Of a DNA stretch of 64,000 nt, positions 56,831 to 64,000 are shown one piece after another. Numbering within the stretch: position 1 is the first letter of the stretch; each line of letters starts with the position of its first letter. Below the pieces are notes generated by a model. It made no database searches, had not been told where the DNA came from, and saw nothing but the letters and a program-made list of their open reading frames with translations. The stretch is from Marinomonas rhizomae (GTDB lineage Bacteria; Pseudomonadota; Gammaproteobacteria; Pseudomonadales; Marinomonadaceae): contig NZ_CP073343.1 of the NCBI RefSeq assembly GCF_024397855.1, positions 1,426,001-1,490,000 of the forward strand, read 5' to 3'. A program made the position numbers and the translations under genes.

Positions 56831-58144
56831 ATGACAGATTGGCTTTCGCAATCAGTTTGGGTGTTATCGGGCTTTTGTATCGGCGCGATTCTTCTATCTG
56901 GTATTGCTGGCGGTATTGTACAGGCTATGCGCCGTCAGTGGCAGCATACACAAGAAAAAATGCAGCTACAAAATGAGGAATTACAGCGTCTTTTGGAGCA
57001 ATCGAAAGATCAGATTCATTATTTGGAGAAAGAGTCGCTGACTTTGGAGCAACAATTTGCTGCTGCACAAAATGTCTGGCAAGAAAAAGAAGCGTTTTAC
57101 CGTGAGCAAAAAAAGCAAAACGAAACCGAATTTAAGCAAATGGCTCACGAGATTATGAGTCAGCAGGGGCAACAATTAGCGAAAGAGAATGAACGTCAGT
57201 TAGGTTCTTTGCTAACGCCGCTTGGCTCGCAGATCCAAAAGTTTCAGGAAAGCGTAGAAAAGAGTTATCAGGAAGAAGCTCGTGAACGGTTTTCTTTGGT
57301 GAAAGAGATTAAAGGATTGCAGTTACTGAATCAGAAAATCAGTGATGATGCGGTGAGCTTAACCCATGCTTTAAAAGGTCAAAACAAGCTGCAAGGTGGT
57401 TGGGGGGAAGTGATTCTAGAGCGTATTTTAGAGCGCTCAGGACTAGAAAAGGGCCGTGAATACCAGACTCAAGCCTCTTATCAAACGGAAGAGGGCCGAC
57501 GTTTGCAGCCAGACGTGGTAATTCATCTTCCTGAAGGTAAGCAGATCATTGTTGATTCTAAAATGGTGCTGATTAGTTATTTGGCTTATATGGAAGCGGA
57601 AACTGATGAAGACCGAAATAGAGCGTTAAAGCAGCATTTAGATGCAGTACGACGCCATATGAAAGAGCTAAGCGCCAAGAATTACCATGACCTGCCGGGC
57701 GTGACGTCACTGGATTTTGTGTTGTTGTTTATCCCAATTGAGGCGGCGTTTGGTTTGGCGTTACAGGGCGACAATGGGTTGTTCAGCGAAGCCTTTGAGC
57801 ACAATATTATTATCGTCGGGCCGTCTAACTTGTTGGCAACCTTACGAACGATACAAAATATTTGGCGTAACGAAAAACAGAGTCAAAATGCCATTGAAAT
57901 CGCTCGTCAGGCCGGTGCAATGTACGACAAGTTTTCAGGCTTTGTGCAAGATATGGATGACATAGGTAGCAAACTGGAAGCGGTGAGCCGTACTCACGAT
58001 TCAGCCTTGAAGAAGTTAACCGCAGGGCGGGGGAATCTGGTTGCAAGGGCGGAGAAGTTGAAAATGATGGGGGCGAAGACGAGCAAGGCATTGCCAGTGG
58101 AGTATCTTAATGACGATACTCTCACGGACGAGCCTAGTAATTAG
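56831..58144 (+). CDS. rmuC: DNA recombination protein RmuC
   Basis: The 437-residue protein has an N-terminal membrane anchor (VWVLSGFCIGAILLSGIAGGI), a long coiled coil (about 30-180) and a nuclease-like domain with LKGQNKLQGGWGEVILERILERSGL and VIHLPEGKQIIVDSKMVLISY (D-x-K type). RmuC limits recombination at inverted repeats. The ATG at 56831 is the first start after the repeat. Confidence 0.95.
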   Translation: MTDWLSQSVWVLSGFCIGAILLSGIAGGIVQAMRRQWQHTQEKMQLQNEELQRLLEQSKDQIHYLEKESLTLEQQFAAAQNVWQEKEAFYREQKKQNETEFKQMAHEIMSQQGQQLAKENERQLGSLLTPLGSQIQKFQESVEKSYQEEARERFSLVKEIKGLQLLNQKISDDAVSLTHALKGQNKLQGGWGEVILERILERSGLEKGREYQTQASYQTEEGRRLQPDVVIHLPEGKQIIVDSKMVLISYLAYMEAETDEDRNRALKQHLDAVRRHMKELSAKNYHDLPGVTSLDFVLLFIPIEAAFGLALQGDNGLFSEAFEHNIIIVGPSNLLATLRTIQNIWRNEKQSQNAIEIARQAGAMYDKFSGFVQDMDDIGSKLEAVSRTHDSALKKLTAGRGNLVARAEKLKMMGAKTSKALPVEYLNDDTLTDEPSN

Positions 58145-58154
58145 TCTTCTCTAT

Positions 58155-59321
58155 TTATTCTTGAAAAGCCCAAAGCACGGTGGCTTTGTTGATATAGCTT
58201 GTTGTTTGTAGCTCCTGCAAAATTCTTGCTGTCAGTTGCGCTAGGTCGGCACCTTCGGGAGTGTTGGCCGAGTTAGCAATGATTTCTAAATCAAGTTTGT
58301 TGTTTAAATAGTGCAGGCGAGAGTTAGGGATATCCACATAGCCTGAATGCTGACGTAGTAAAAAGCCCAAATCTGCCAATATTTGATGGCGTGCTGGTAG
58401 TTTTAAGTGTGGCGGCTTTCCAGACTTGTGGGTGAAACTGTCTGTTTGAATCGTTTCATCAGTATCAATGTGTACCATCACATCCTCTACTTGAGAGTGC
58501 GCTTGTTTGATGGTGTAAGCCACTAGATCTCCAAGGTAATGTCCTTCACTGACGCTCGCATGGCTTGGTACATGGATATGCATATCTAGGTAAATTTTTC
58601 CTGCCATAGAGCGAGCTCGAACATCATGAGGCGCCATAACATGTTTTAGGCTGTTGGCGGTGTCTTTGATTTGCGCAATGAGCTTTGGATCGGGTGCTGT
58701 GTCTACCAGTTCCGCAAGGTTTTCCCACACCATACTGATGGCCATTTTGCCGATTAATAGGGCAACGACAATCGATGCGACCATATCTGCCCAGCCATAC
58801 CCAAAGTAAACACCGACTAGACCAATCAAAACAGCGACAGAAGAAAGGGCGTCGCTGCGGCTGTGCCATGCATTGGCGATCAACATTTTGCTGCCAATTT
58901 TGTCGCCAGCTTTTTTGGTGTAATGGAAAATAGCTTCTTTGACAGCGATGGTCGCCACTAAAGCCGCCAGACCGTACCAAGTTAACTGGGCTTGTGATTG
59001 TTCTGCGCTGAGGGCTTCATAGCCAATGCCAAAGGCAACAACAATAAGCACCATACCAAGAAAGACGGTTGTTAGGGTTTCAAAACGAAGGTGGCCGTAA
59101 GGGTGATTTTCATCTGGTCCTTGACGTGAGTTAGCCGATGCAAAATAGACAAAGACATCGGTAACTAAGTCGGATAATGAGTGAATACCATCTGCTATTA
59201 GGGCTTGGGATTGCGAAAAATACCCCGCTACTATTTTGGCTAAACCGAGTAGTGCGTCCCAAAAGGCTCCGACAAGGGTAACCTTTATCGCTATGTCCTG
59301 TTCTTGCTTCAGTTTTGTCAT
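58155..59321 (-). CDS. Cation diffusion facilitator family transporter
   Basis: The 388-residue inner-membrane protein exports divalent metals by proton exchange. Metal ligands are visible in DGIHSLSDLVTDVFV and NAWHSRSDALSSVAVLIG, and a C-terminal cytosolic domain (HVMAPHDVRARSMAGKIYLDMHIHVP) follows. It is longer than E. coli FieF by a second C-terminal segment. The metal is not known. Confidence 0.93.
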   Translation of the reverse strand: MTKLKQEQDIAIKVTLVGAFWDALLGLAKIVAGYFSQSQALIADGIHSLSDLVTDVFVYFASANSRQGPDENHPYGHLRFETLTTVFLGMVLIVVAFGIGYEALSAEQSQAQLTWYGLAALVATIAVKEAIFHYTKKAGDKIGSKMLIANAWHSRSDALSSVAVLIGLVGVYFGYGWADMVASIVVALLIGKMAISMVWENLAELVDTAPDPKLIAQIKDTANSLKHVMAPHDVRARSMAGKIYLDMHIHVPSHASVSEGHYLGDLVAYTIKQAHSQVEDVMVHIDTDETIQTDSFTHKSGKPPHLKLPARHQILADLGFLLRQHSGYVDIPNSRLHYLNNKLDLEIIANSANTPEGADLAQLTARILQELQTTSYINKATVLWAFQE

Positions 59322-59674
59322 GAGGCTTTTTTGACCTGTTGTAGGGTTTGTTAATACGACGTTTGTTTAACGAGACCTTTGCACGACTGCTGTGTTCGCG
59401 AATTAGTGCAAAGGGGCCTTAACATCATTCATCTTACTTAATTTATCTTAAGTTTCTATTAACTGTTTGAGATTAAGTAGGAATTAATATTGGAGTTAAT
59501 TGATATTTTTTTTGTATTTAGCTTCATTAATTGGGACAGATTATGCGTGTTTAAATTGGTGCATTTTGGATCTTTGTAGCAAGAGCGCCATGTAGTCTAG
59601 CTTACCCAATGTTCTCCCCAAGCTTATCCACGATATCTGTGGAAAAGGTTGGGGAGCTGAGAAAAGACGGGGTT
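59322..59674. other. Intergenic region with a repeat copy
   Basis: About 350 bases without a gene. They include the short repeat copy at 59372-59418 and an AT-rich tract. Confidence 0.5.
59372..59418. repeat. Short copy of the GAGACCTTTGCAC inverted-end repeat
   Basis: GAGACCTTTGCACGACTGCT at the left and GTGCAAAGGGGCC (59406-59418) at the right are inverted ends, separated by about 15 bases with no long interior. It resembles the minimal copy at 24353-24387. Confidence 0.75.
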
Positions 59675-60571
59675 CTAATTAATTTCAAACCATAAGCAAT
59701 AAGAACTGAAAAACTCTCTCATGGTTAATGACATTAGGGAGAAGTTGGCGTCCATATCAGAAAGGCCGCCGCCTTGAGAGTCATTAAAAGCCGCTTCTTT
59801 TAATGCGTCATCAAATTTAATTTTGCGTAATGTTAGGTCGTCATGAAGTACGAAGCTTAGTTTATCTGTCCAACGTAGGCCTAGGTTTTTCACTGCCATG
59901 CCTTGCTGCAAATGACGTGTAACGTCTTCAGATAAAGGCTCTAGAGACTTAAAGCGAATTGTTGCTTTGTCTTCAGACGCGTCTTGGATTTCACATTCGT
60001 CACCGGTTTCTAGGCTAGCTGGCACTTCATTTTTTACTAGCCAATCCGTCATCAGTGATGACGGTGAAACCTGTGCTTGCAAAGGCGTCATTGGGAAGCT
60101 GCCAAGCGTCGTTTGCAAGTGCTTAAACAACTGTTCTGTCATGCTGGCGTTTGTGCTGTTGAGAACCAGTATTTTGGCTTGCAAATCAATGTATGCCCAG
60201 ATGTCTGTGCGCTTAGAAAAGGCTTTCGGACGAAGAGTAAAAACCAATTCGTCTTTCATGTCGGATTTTTCTTTACGACCTACTTTGCGACCTTCAATCA
60301 ATTCGATTTCAGCTACTTTGGCTTCCAGTTCTTCCCGTACCACGGCAGAAGGCAAAACTTTTTCTTCTTTACCTGCACGGAATAGCAAACAACGGTCACT
60401 TGCTAAGCTCCATTGTTCGCTGTTACGAATAAGTGGAAGCCAGCCGAAAGAGAACTCTTCTTGAGATCCGCACTCTTTTAATGGGAACTCAGGAATTTTG
60501 TCGATGAGTTCATTGGTATCTAGTGATTCGGTATCTTTTAGTTGGAATATCTGGGCGTTCTTGAACCACAT
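59675..60571 (-). CDS. rdgC: Recombination-associated protein RdgC
   Basis: The 298-residue ring-shaped DNA-binding protein limits RecA activity. Segments FGWLPLIRNSEQWSLAS, CLLFRAGKEEKVLPSAVVREEL and KDELVFTLRPKAFSKRTDIWAYID fit the family. It lies 3 bases after tdk on the same strand. Confidence 0.95.
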   Translation of the reverse strand: MWFKNAQIFQLKDTESLDTNELIDKIPEFPLKECGSQEEFSFGWLPLIRNSEQWSLASDRCLLFRAGKEEKVLPSAVVREELEAKVAEIELIEGRKVGRKEKSDMKDELVFTLRPKAFSKRTDIWAYIDLQAKILVLNSTNASMTEQLFKHLQTTLGSFPMTPLQAQVSPSSLMTDWLVKNEVPASLETGDECEIQDASEDKATIRFKSLEPLSEDVTRHLQQGMAVKNLGLRWTDKLSFVLHDDLTLRKIKFDDALKEAAFNDSQGGGLSDMDANFSLMSLTMREFFSSYCLWFEIN

Positions 60572-60573
60572 AA

Positions 60574-61152
60574 TTAGTCTCTCACGGCTTCTTTAAAGTG
60601 TTTTCGGCAGACGGACAAGTAGCGGTCGTTACCGCCTATTTCTACTTGCGCGCCTTCTTTAACAGGGGTTCCTTGTTCATTAAGTCGAATGACCATGGTG
60701 GCTTTGCTGCCACAATGACATACGGTTTTCAATTCAATTAACTTATCAGACCAAGCCAGTAAGGCTTGGCTGCCTTCGAACAGCTCTCCTTGAAAATCGG
60801 TGCGTATGCCAAAAGCGAGCACAGGAATGTGCTGTTTATCGACAATTTCAGATAACGCATAAACTTGTTCTTTGGTTAAGAATTGCGCTTCATCAATCAA
60901 TATACAGCTTAATCTTTGCTGATTGATTTCATTTTGAATTAACGCAACAAGGTTGGTGTCGTTATCAAACAAGCAAGCTTCTGCAGATATGCCAATACGA
61001 GAAGCGATTTGCCCTGTTTCAAATCGGTCATCTATCGATGCTGTAAGAAGTAAAACCCGCATGCCTCGCTCTTGGTAGTTGTGAGCAGATTGCAGTAAAA
61101 CGGTGGATTTTCCTGCGTTCATCGCGGAGTAATAAAAATACAGTTTGGCCAT
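60574..61152 (-). CDS. tdk: Thymidine kinase
   Basis: The 192-residue enzyme phosphorylates thymidine for salvage. The P-loop is [21 protein letters not shown], followed by [14 protein letters not shown], the zinc ligands [11 protein letters not shown] and the C-terminal CRKHF. Length is normal. It overlaps no gene and precedes rdgC. Confidence 0.97.
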   Translation of the reverse strand: MAKLYFYYSAMNAGKSTVLLQSAHNYQERGMRVLLLTASIDDRFETGQIASRIGISAEACLFDNDTNLVALIQNEINQQRLSCILIDEAQFLTKEQVYALSEIVDKQHIPVLAFGIRTDFQGELFEGSQALLAWSDKLIELKTVCHCGSKATMVIRLNEQGTPVKEGAQVEIGGNDRYLSVCRKHFKEAVRD

Positions 61153-61222
61153 ATCGAGTCTGTTTTTCTGTTTGCTGTTTAAAATGGCTGGCTAGTATAG
61201 CAAATCACTATCGTGAATGACC

Positions 61223-61513
61223 TTATTTTTTGGATCTTGTGTTTTTGGTTTTATCTAGGCTTTTGTTAATTTGCTGAGTTAGCCATTCAGCACGTTTTAA
61301 TCCATTCATCTCGCAGAGTTTATCCAATTTGTCGATAAGGTCTTGTTCGATAATGAGCTCTAAGCGTTTTAGTCCTTGGGCTTTTTCTTTTTCTCGCTGC
61401 GCTCGTTTATTAATTTTGAGCTGGTCTTTTCGAGTAAGAGGTTGGGTGCGAGGACGGCCAGGGGCTTTGCCAAATAGGTCGATTGTATTCCGGTCGGATG
61501 ACGCTTTTGCCAT
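61223..61513 (-). CDS. LexA-regulated-type RHH protein (YbfE-like)
   Basis: The 96-residue basic protein has GKAPGRPRTQPLTRKDQLKINKRAQREK at the start and a ribbon-helix-helix-like C-terminus (LELIIEQDLIDKLDKLCEMNGLKRAEWLTQQI). It resembles the YbfE / RepB-type small DNA-binding family, which is LexA-controlled in E. coli. No LexA box was identified here. Confidence 0.8.
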   Translation of the reverse strand: MAKASSDRNTIDLFGKAPGRPRTQPLTRKDQLKINKRAQREKEKAQGLKRLELIIEQDLIDKLDKLCEMNGLKRAEWLTQQINKSLDKTKNTRSKK

Positions 61514-61561
61514 GGTGTAATGTTCGTATCAATGGATTAATGATTGAGGTGATGTATAAAA

Positions 61562-61604
61562 AAGAAGAACGAAAAACAGTAAACTACCGTTTTTCGTTCT
61601 TCTT
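61562..61604 (-). terminator. Terminator of prc
   Basis: AAGAAGAACGAAAAAC (61562-61577) and GTTTTTCGTTCTTCTT (61589-61604) are perfect 16-bp arms. On the minus strand a T-rich run (CTTTTTTAT) follows, just after the prc stop. Confidence 0.9.
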
Positions 61605-61614
61605 ATTTTATTTT

Positions 61615-63663
61615 CTAGTTTTGCGCTGTTTTGTTCTCAGCTTGTTTTTCGGCCATCTGGTTGGTGGCTATAAAGTCTAATAGAATTTCAGACGCTTCTT
61701 TTGCGTAAGTGTCTTCTTCGATAGGCTTTATATCATCAACCGATGTGAGTAGTTCGAGTCCTAGTGCTTTGCGTCGAGTATTTTCACGCTCTAGCTCGCT
61801 TTTTTTGTTGTCTTCTCTTTGTTGTATGCGTGTGCTTTCGCTCAAAGAGATGGTTTTATAGGTCTCAGCTTGCTTTTTGAACTCTTCAATTTGTCCATTG
61901 ATTGCAATGAAATTAGGGTCTTTGGCCATTCTGGCCTCATGGCGTGGTTCTAAAATAGGTAAGTAAGCTGGCATATTCCAATAAATTGGGTAGCGAGTCT
62001 CGTGGATTTTATCCCAAGGTAAAGGGTTATCTAGTGCACTTTCTCCGATGGTTTTTTTATCGACCAAAGAAGGGAAGGCGATGTCTGGCATAACGCCTTT
62101 ATGCTGGGTACTTTCACCAGAGACTCGATAGAATTTAGCCTGAGTCACTTTTAGTTGGCCCTTGTCCATGTCTTGTAATACTTGGACGGTGCCTTTACCA
62201 AAAGTTTGATCGCCAAGAATTAAGGCGCGTCCGTAATCTTGTAACGCGCCCGCTACGATTTCAGAAGCGGATGCGCTCATGCGGTTTACTAACACGGCCA
62301 TTGGGCCGCTGTAAACAATCGCCGGATCAGAGTCGCCTAATGGTGTTACGCGTCCGCTTTGATCGCGAATTTGTACGGTTGGACCAGATGGAATAAACAA
62401 TCCAGCTAGAGCATTGGCTTCTTGAAGTGAGCCACCACCGTTATTTCTTAAATCAAGAATCAGTGCTGAAATGTCTTCTTTACGAAGTTCTTCTATAAGT
62501 TTTTTTGTATCGCGAGTAGAGCTTTTATAGTTTTTGTCGCCAGCTTGGATGGCGGCAAAATCAGAATAAAAAGTTGGTAAGGTAATTACGCCAACTTTGT
62601 ATTTTTGGCCATCACGCTCCACTTCAACGATTTCTTTTTTAGCCGATTGGTCTTCAAGTTTCACTTTTTTGCGCACAATGCTAATACGTTTGCTTGTCTG
62701 AGTGTCGCCTTTGCTAGGGGTTACTTCCAATACTACGGTAGTGTCTCTTTCGCCACGGATCATGTCGACAACATCGTCAAGGCGCATACCAACAACATCG
62801 ATCATAGGTTTGCCTTCTTGGCCTACTGCAATAATTCGGTCGTTAGGGGCAAGCTCACTTTGAGTAGCGGCCGGGCCGCCAGGCACCAAGCGCACAACTT
62901 TTGTATAGTCGTCATCCATTTGCAAAACCGCACCAATGCCTTCTAGAGATAAACTCATATTAATATTAAAGGCTTCTGATGCACGTGGAGCAAAGTAACT
63001 GGTATGAGGGTCCAGTGCCGCGGTGATTGAGTTTGCGAAGGTTTGAAATACATCGACTGCGTTGGTTTGATCAACTCGTTTAATTTGATTTTTGTAGCTG
63101 CGCTCGAGAGTTGAGATGATTTTTTCTTCGCTTTCACCATTAAGCTTCATGGTCAGCGCGCGATTTTTAAGGCGCTTGCGCCAGTAGTCATCGAGCTCAG
63201 CTTCGGTTGTTGCCCATTTTTGGGTGTCTGGGTCTACGTTAAGCGTTTCATCAATTTCATAATTGAAAGCTTTAACCATCTCTGGCAAATGATCTTGCAG
63301 GTTTAGAAGTCGTTTTTCTAAGCGTTTAAGGTAAAGGTTGTAAATAGTGTAGGCAACGGTAGTGTCGCCGTCTCTCAATGCGTCGTCAAAGCTATCTCTA
63401 TATTGCGATAGTTTGTCTATGTCGCTTTGTAGGAAAAAACTTTTGCTCGGGTCTAGGGCATCAATATAGTAATCGAAGGCTTTCTCGGAAATGGCATCAT
63501 CAATGTGAGGTCTGTTATAATGAATGCCTTCAAGCATCTCAACGAGTTCTTTTGATACTTTGTCGTATTCATGAGGAGGCTGCAGCTCCTGATAAGCAGA
63601 CGCGGGTGTTGAGGCAAAGGTATAGCCGGTTAAAAGGCAAAGCAAAAGGCGTTTATAGTTCAT
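61615..63663 (-). CDS. prc: Tail-specific periplasmic protease Prc
   Basis: From the ATG at 63663 the protein opens with a signal peptide (MNYKRLLLCLLTGYTFASTPASA); the frame extends another 19 codons to 63720, which would spoil it. It has a tail-specific N-terminal domain, a PDZ domain (MSLSLEGIGAVLQMDDDYTKVVRLVPGGPA), the S41 core LILDLRNNGGGSLQEA, the serine region VNRMSASASEIVAGALQDYG and the lysine in GDQTFGKGTVQ. Prc trims lipoproteins and penicillin-binding protein 3. A strong terminator follows. Confidence 0.94.
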   Translation of the reverse strand: MNYKRLLLCLLTGYTFASTPASAYQELQPPHEYDKVSKELVEMLEGIHYNRPHIDDAISEKAFDYYIDALDPSKSFFLQSDIDKLSQYRDSFDDALRDGDTTVAYTIYNLYLKRLEKRLLNLQDHLPEMVKAFNYEIDETLNVDPDTQKWATTEAELDDYWRKRLKNRALTMKLNGESEEKIISTLERSYKNQIKRVDQTNAVDVFQTFANSITAALDPHTSYFAPRASEAFNINMSLSLEGIGAVLQMDDDYTKVVRLVPGGPAATQSELAPNDRIIAVGQEGKPMIDVVGMRLDDVVDMIRGERDTTVVLEVTPSKGDTQTSKRISIVRKKVKLEDQSAKKEIVEVERDGQKYKVGVITLPTFYSDFAAIQAGDKNYKSSTRDTKKLIEELRKEDISALILDLRNNGGGSLQEANALAGLFIPSGPTVQIRDQSGRVTPLGDSDPAIVYSGPMAVLVNRMSASASEIVAGALQDYGRALILGDQTFGKGTVQVLQDMDKGQLKVTQAKFYRVSGESTQHKGVMPDIAFPSLVDKKTIGESALDNPLPWDKIHETRYPIYWNMPAYLPILEPRHEARMAKDPNFIAINGQIEEFKKQAETYKTISLSESTRIQQREDNKKSELERENTRRKALGLELLTSVDDIKPIEEDTYAKEASEILLDFIATNQMAEKQAENKTAQN

Positions 63664-63786
63664 CCGGTATGGGCTCTCTCTGTCTATTTTATACGTCATT
63701 GGTAAAATCATATTAGACACTGGGCTGTAAGGCTAGCCAAAGTGTTAAAAAGTCACTTTTTTAAAGCATTCTGCTTATAGGACATT

Positions 63787-64000
63787 ATGGAATTTTCAAA
63801 TTTTAACGACTCTTTACTGTCATTTTTGCAATCTTCTCCGACCCCTTTTCATGCCACCGCTAGTATGCGCAGCGCCTTGCTAGCTGAGGGTTTTGCTGAG
63901 CTAGTAGAAGAAGATGATTGGGTGATAGAAGAGGGCGGAAAGTATTTTGTCACGCGCAATGAGTCCTCTTTAATCGCTTTTACAATGCCACAGCTTAATG
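63787..64000 (+). CDS. apeB: M18-family aspartyl aminopeptidase (5' part, cut by window edge)
   Basis: The first 71 residues are present: LLSFLQSSPTPFHATASMRS, then a FAELVEEDDW segment and KYFVTRNESSLIAF. These match the N-terminus of M18 aminopeptidases (ApeB type), zinc enzymes that remove acidic residues. It is divergent from prc, with about 120 bases between the two starts. Confidence 0.92.
   Translation, partial: MEFSNFNDSLLSFLQSSPTPFHATASMRSALLAEGFAELVEEDDWVIEEGGKYFVTRNESSLIAFTMPQLN

Noticed and set aside
63664..63720. N-terminal extension of Prc
   Set aside because: It would place charged residues ahead of the signal peptide; the ATG at 63663 starts a normal one.

Overview
The window looks like a chromosomal segment of a marine gammaproteobacterium of the Oceanospirillales, most probably Marinomonas or a close relative. 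The basis is recollection of protein families and gene order (prmA, zinc-ribbon/DUF3426 protein, dusB, fis, purH, purD; leuS-lptE-holA; miaB-ybeZ-ybeY-corC-lnt; accB-accC), a coq7-type ubiquinone hydroxylase, and the moderate base composition. No rRNA gene and no convincing tRNA gene was seen. The genus is an inference.

Bases 1-5430 are the distal end of a chromosomal integron (a superintegron-like cassette array). Four sites with clear attC architecture (about 170-247, 2590-2688, 4754-4831 and 5329-5427), a more degenerate one (3393-3459) and a doubtful one near 1757-1806 separate short cassette genes. The cargo is the end of an unknown gene, a DfrA1-like dihydrofolate reductase, a GNAT acetyltransferase, a HEPN-motif protein, a small protein with a PD-(D/E)XK-like motif, a cassette gene broken by a 38-bp tandem repeat, and two membrane proteins, one of them antisense to the array. 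No integrase or attI is in the window; gene orientation puts them to the left. Just inside the last attC sites lies a decayed copy of the promoter and first codons of the regulator gene that follows the array.

Bases 5600-18300 hold an XRE-cupin regulator with azlC-azlD (branched-chain amino acid export) under a perfect 30-bp palindrome, a GFA-fold protein, thioredoxin 2, the TrhP/YegQ-type peptidase U32 with its YfhL-type ferredoxin, a TonB-dependent siderophore receptor with a Fur-like site in its promoter, pdxH-coq7-HIT, and a 7TMR-DISM sensor whose kinase and receiver domains look degenerate. Bases 18300-29300 are housekeeping genes on the minus strand: purD, purH, fis, dusB, DUF3426 protein, prmA, accC, accB, dsbD.

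Bases 29400-35500 encode a lipoprotein/DUF2333 pair, an acetyltransferase, and an unusual 871-residue protein that joins two cyclic-nucleotide-binding domains, an acyltransferase and an SGNH hydrolase, next to a flavin-reductase-fold gene. Bases 35600-47000 carry a 2OG-oxygenase-like gene, the leuS-lptE-holA group, a zinc-ribbon gene and the miaB-to-lnt cluster. Bases 47000-64000 hold a YfaZ-like outer-membrane protein, an EVE protein, an Hpt-HD-GYP-like fusion, a histone-deacetylase-like hydrolase, a higBA toxin-antitoxin pair with an operator-promoter, rluA-type synthase, rapA, yigZ, rmuC, a cation efflux protein, rdgC, tdk, a LexA-regulated-type RHH protein, prc, and the start of an M18 aminopeptidase.

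Several dispersed intergenic repeats run through the core region: a family with GAGACCTTTGCAC-type inverted ends (four copies), a CCCTCCC-rich palindromic family (two loci), and a 90-bp cloverleaf-like palindrome after the zinc-ribbon gene at 40778-41224.
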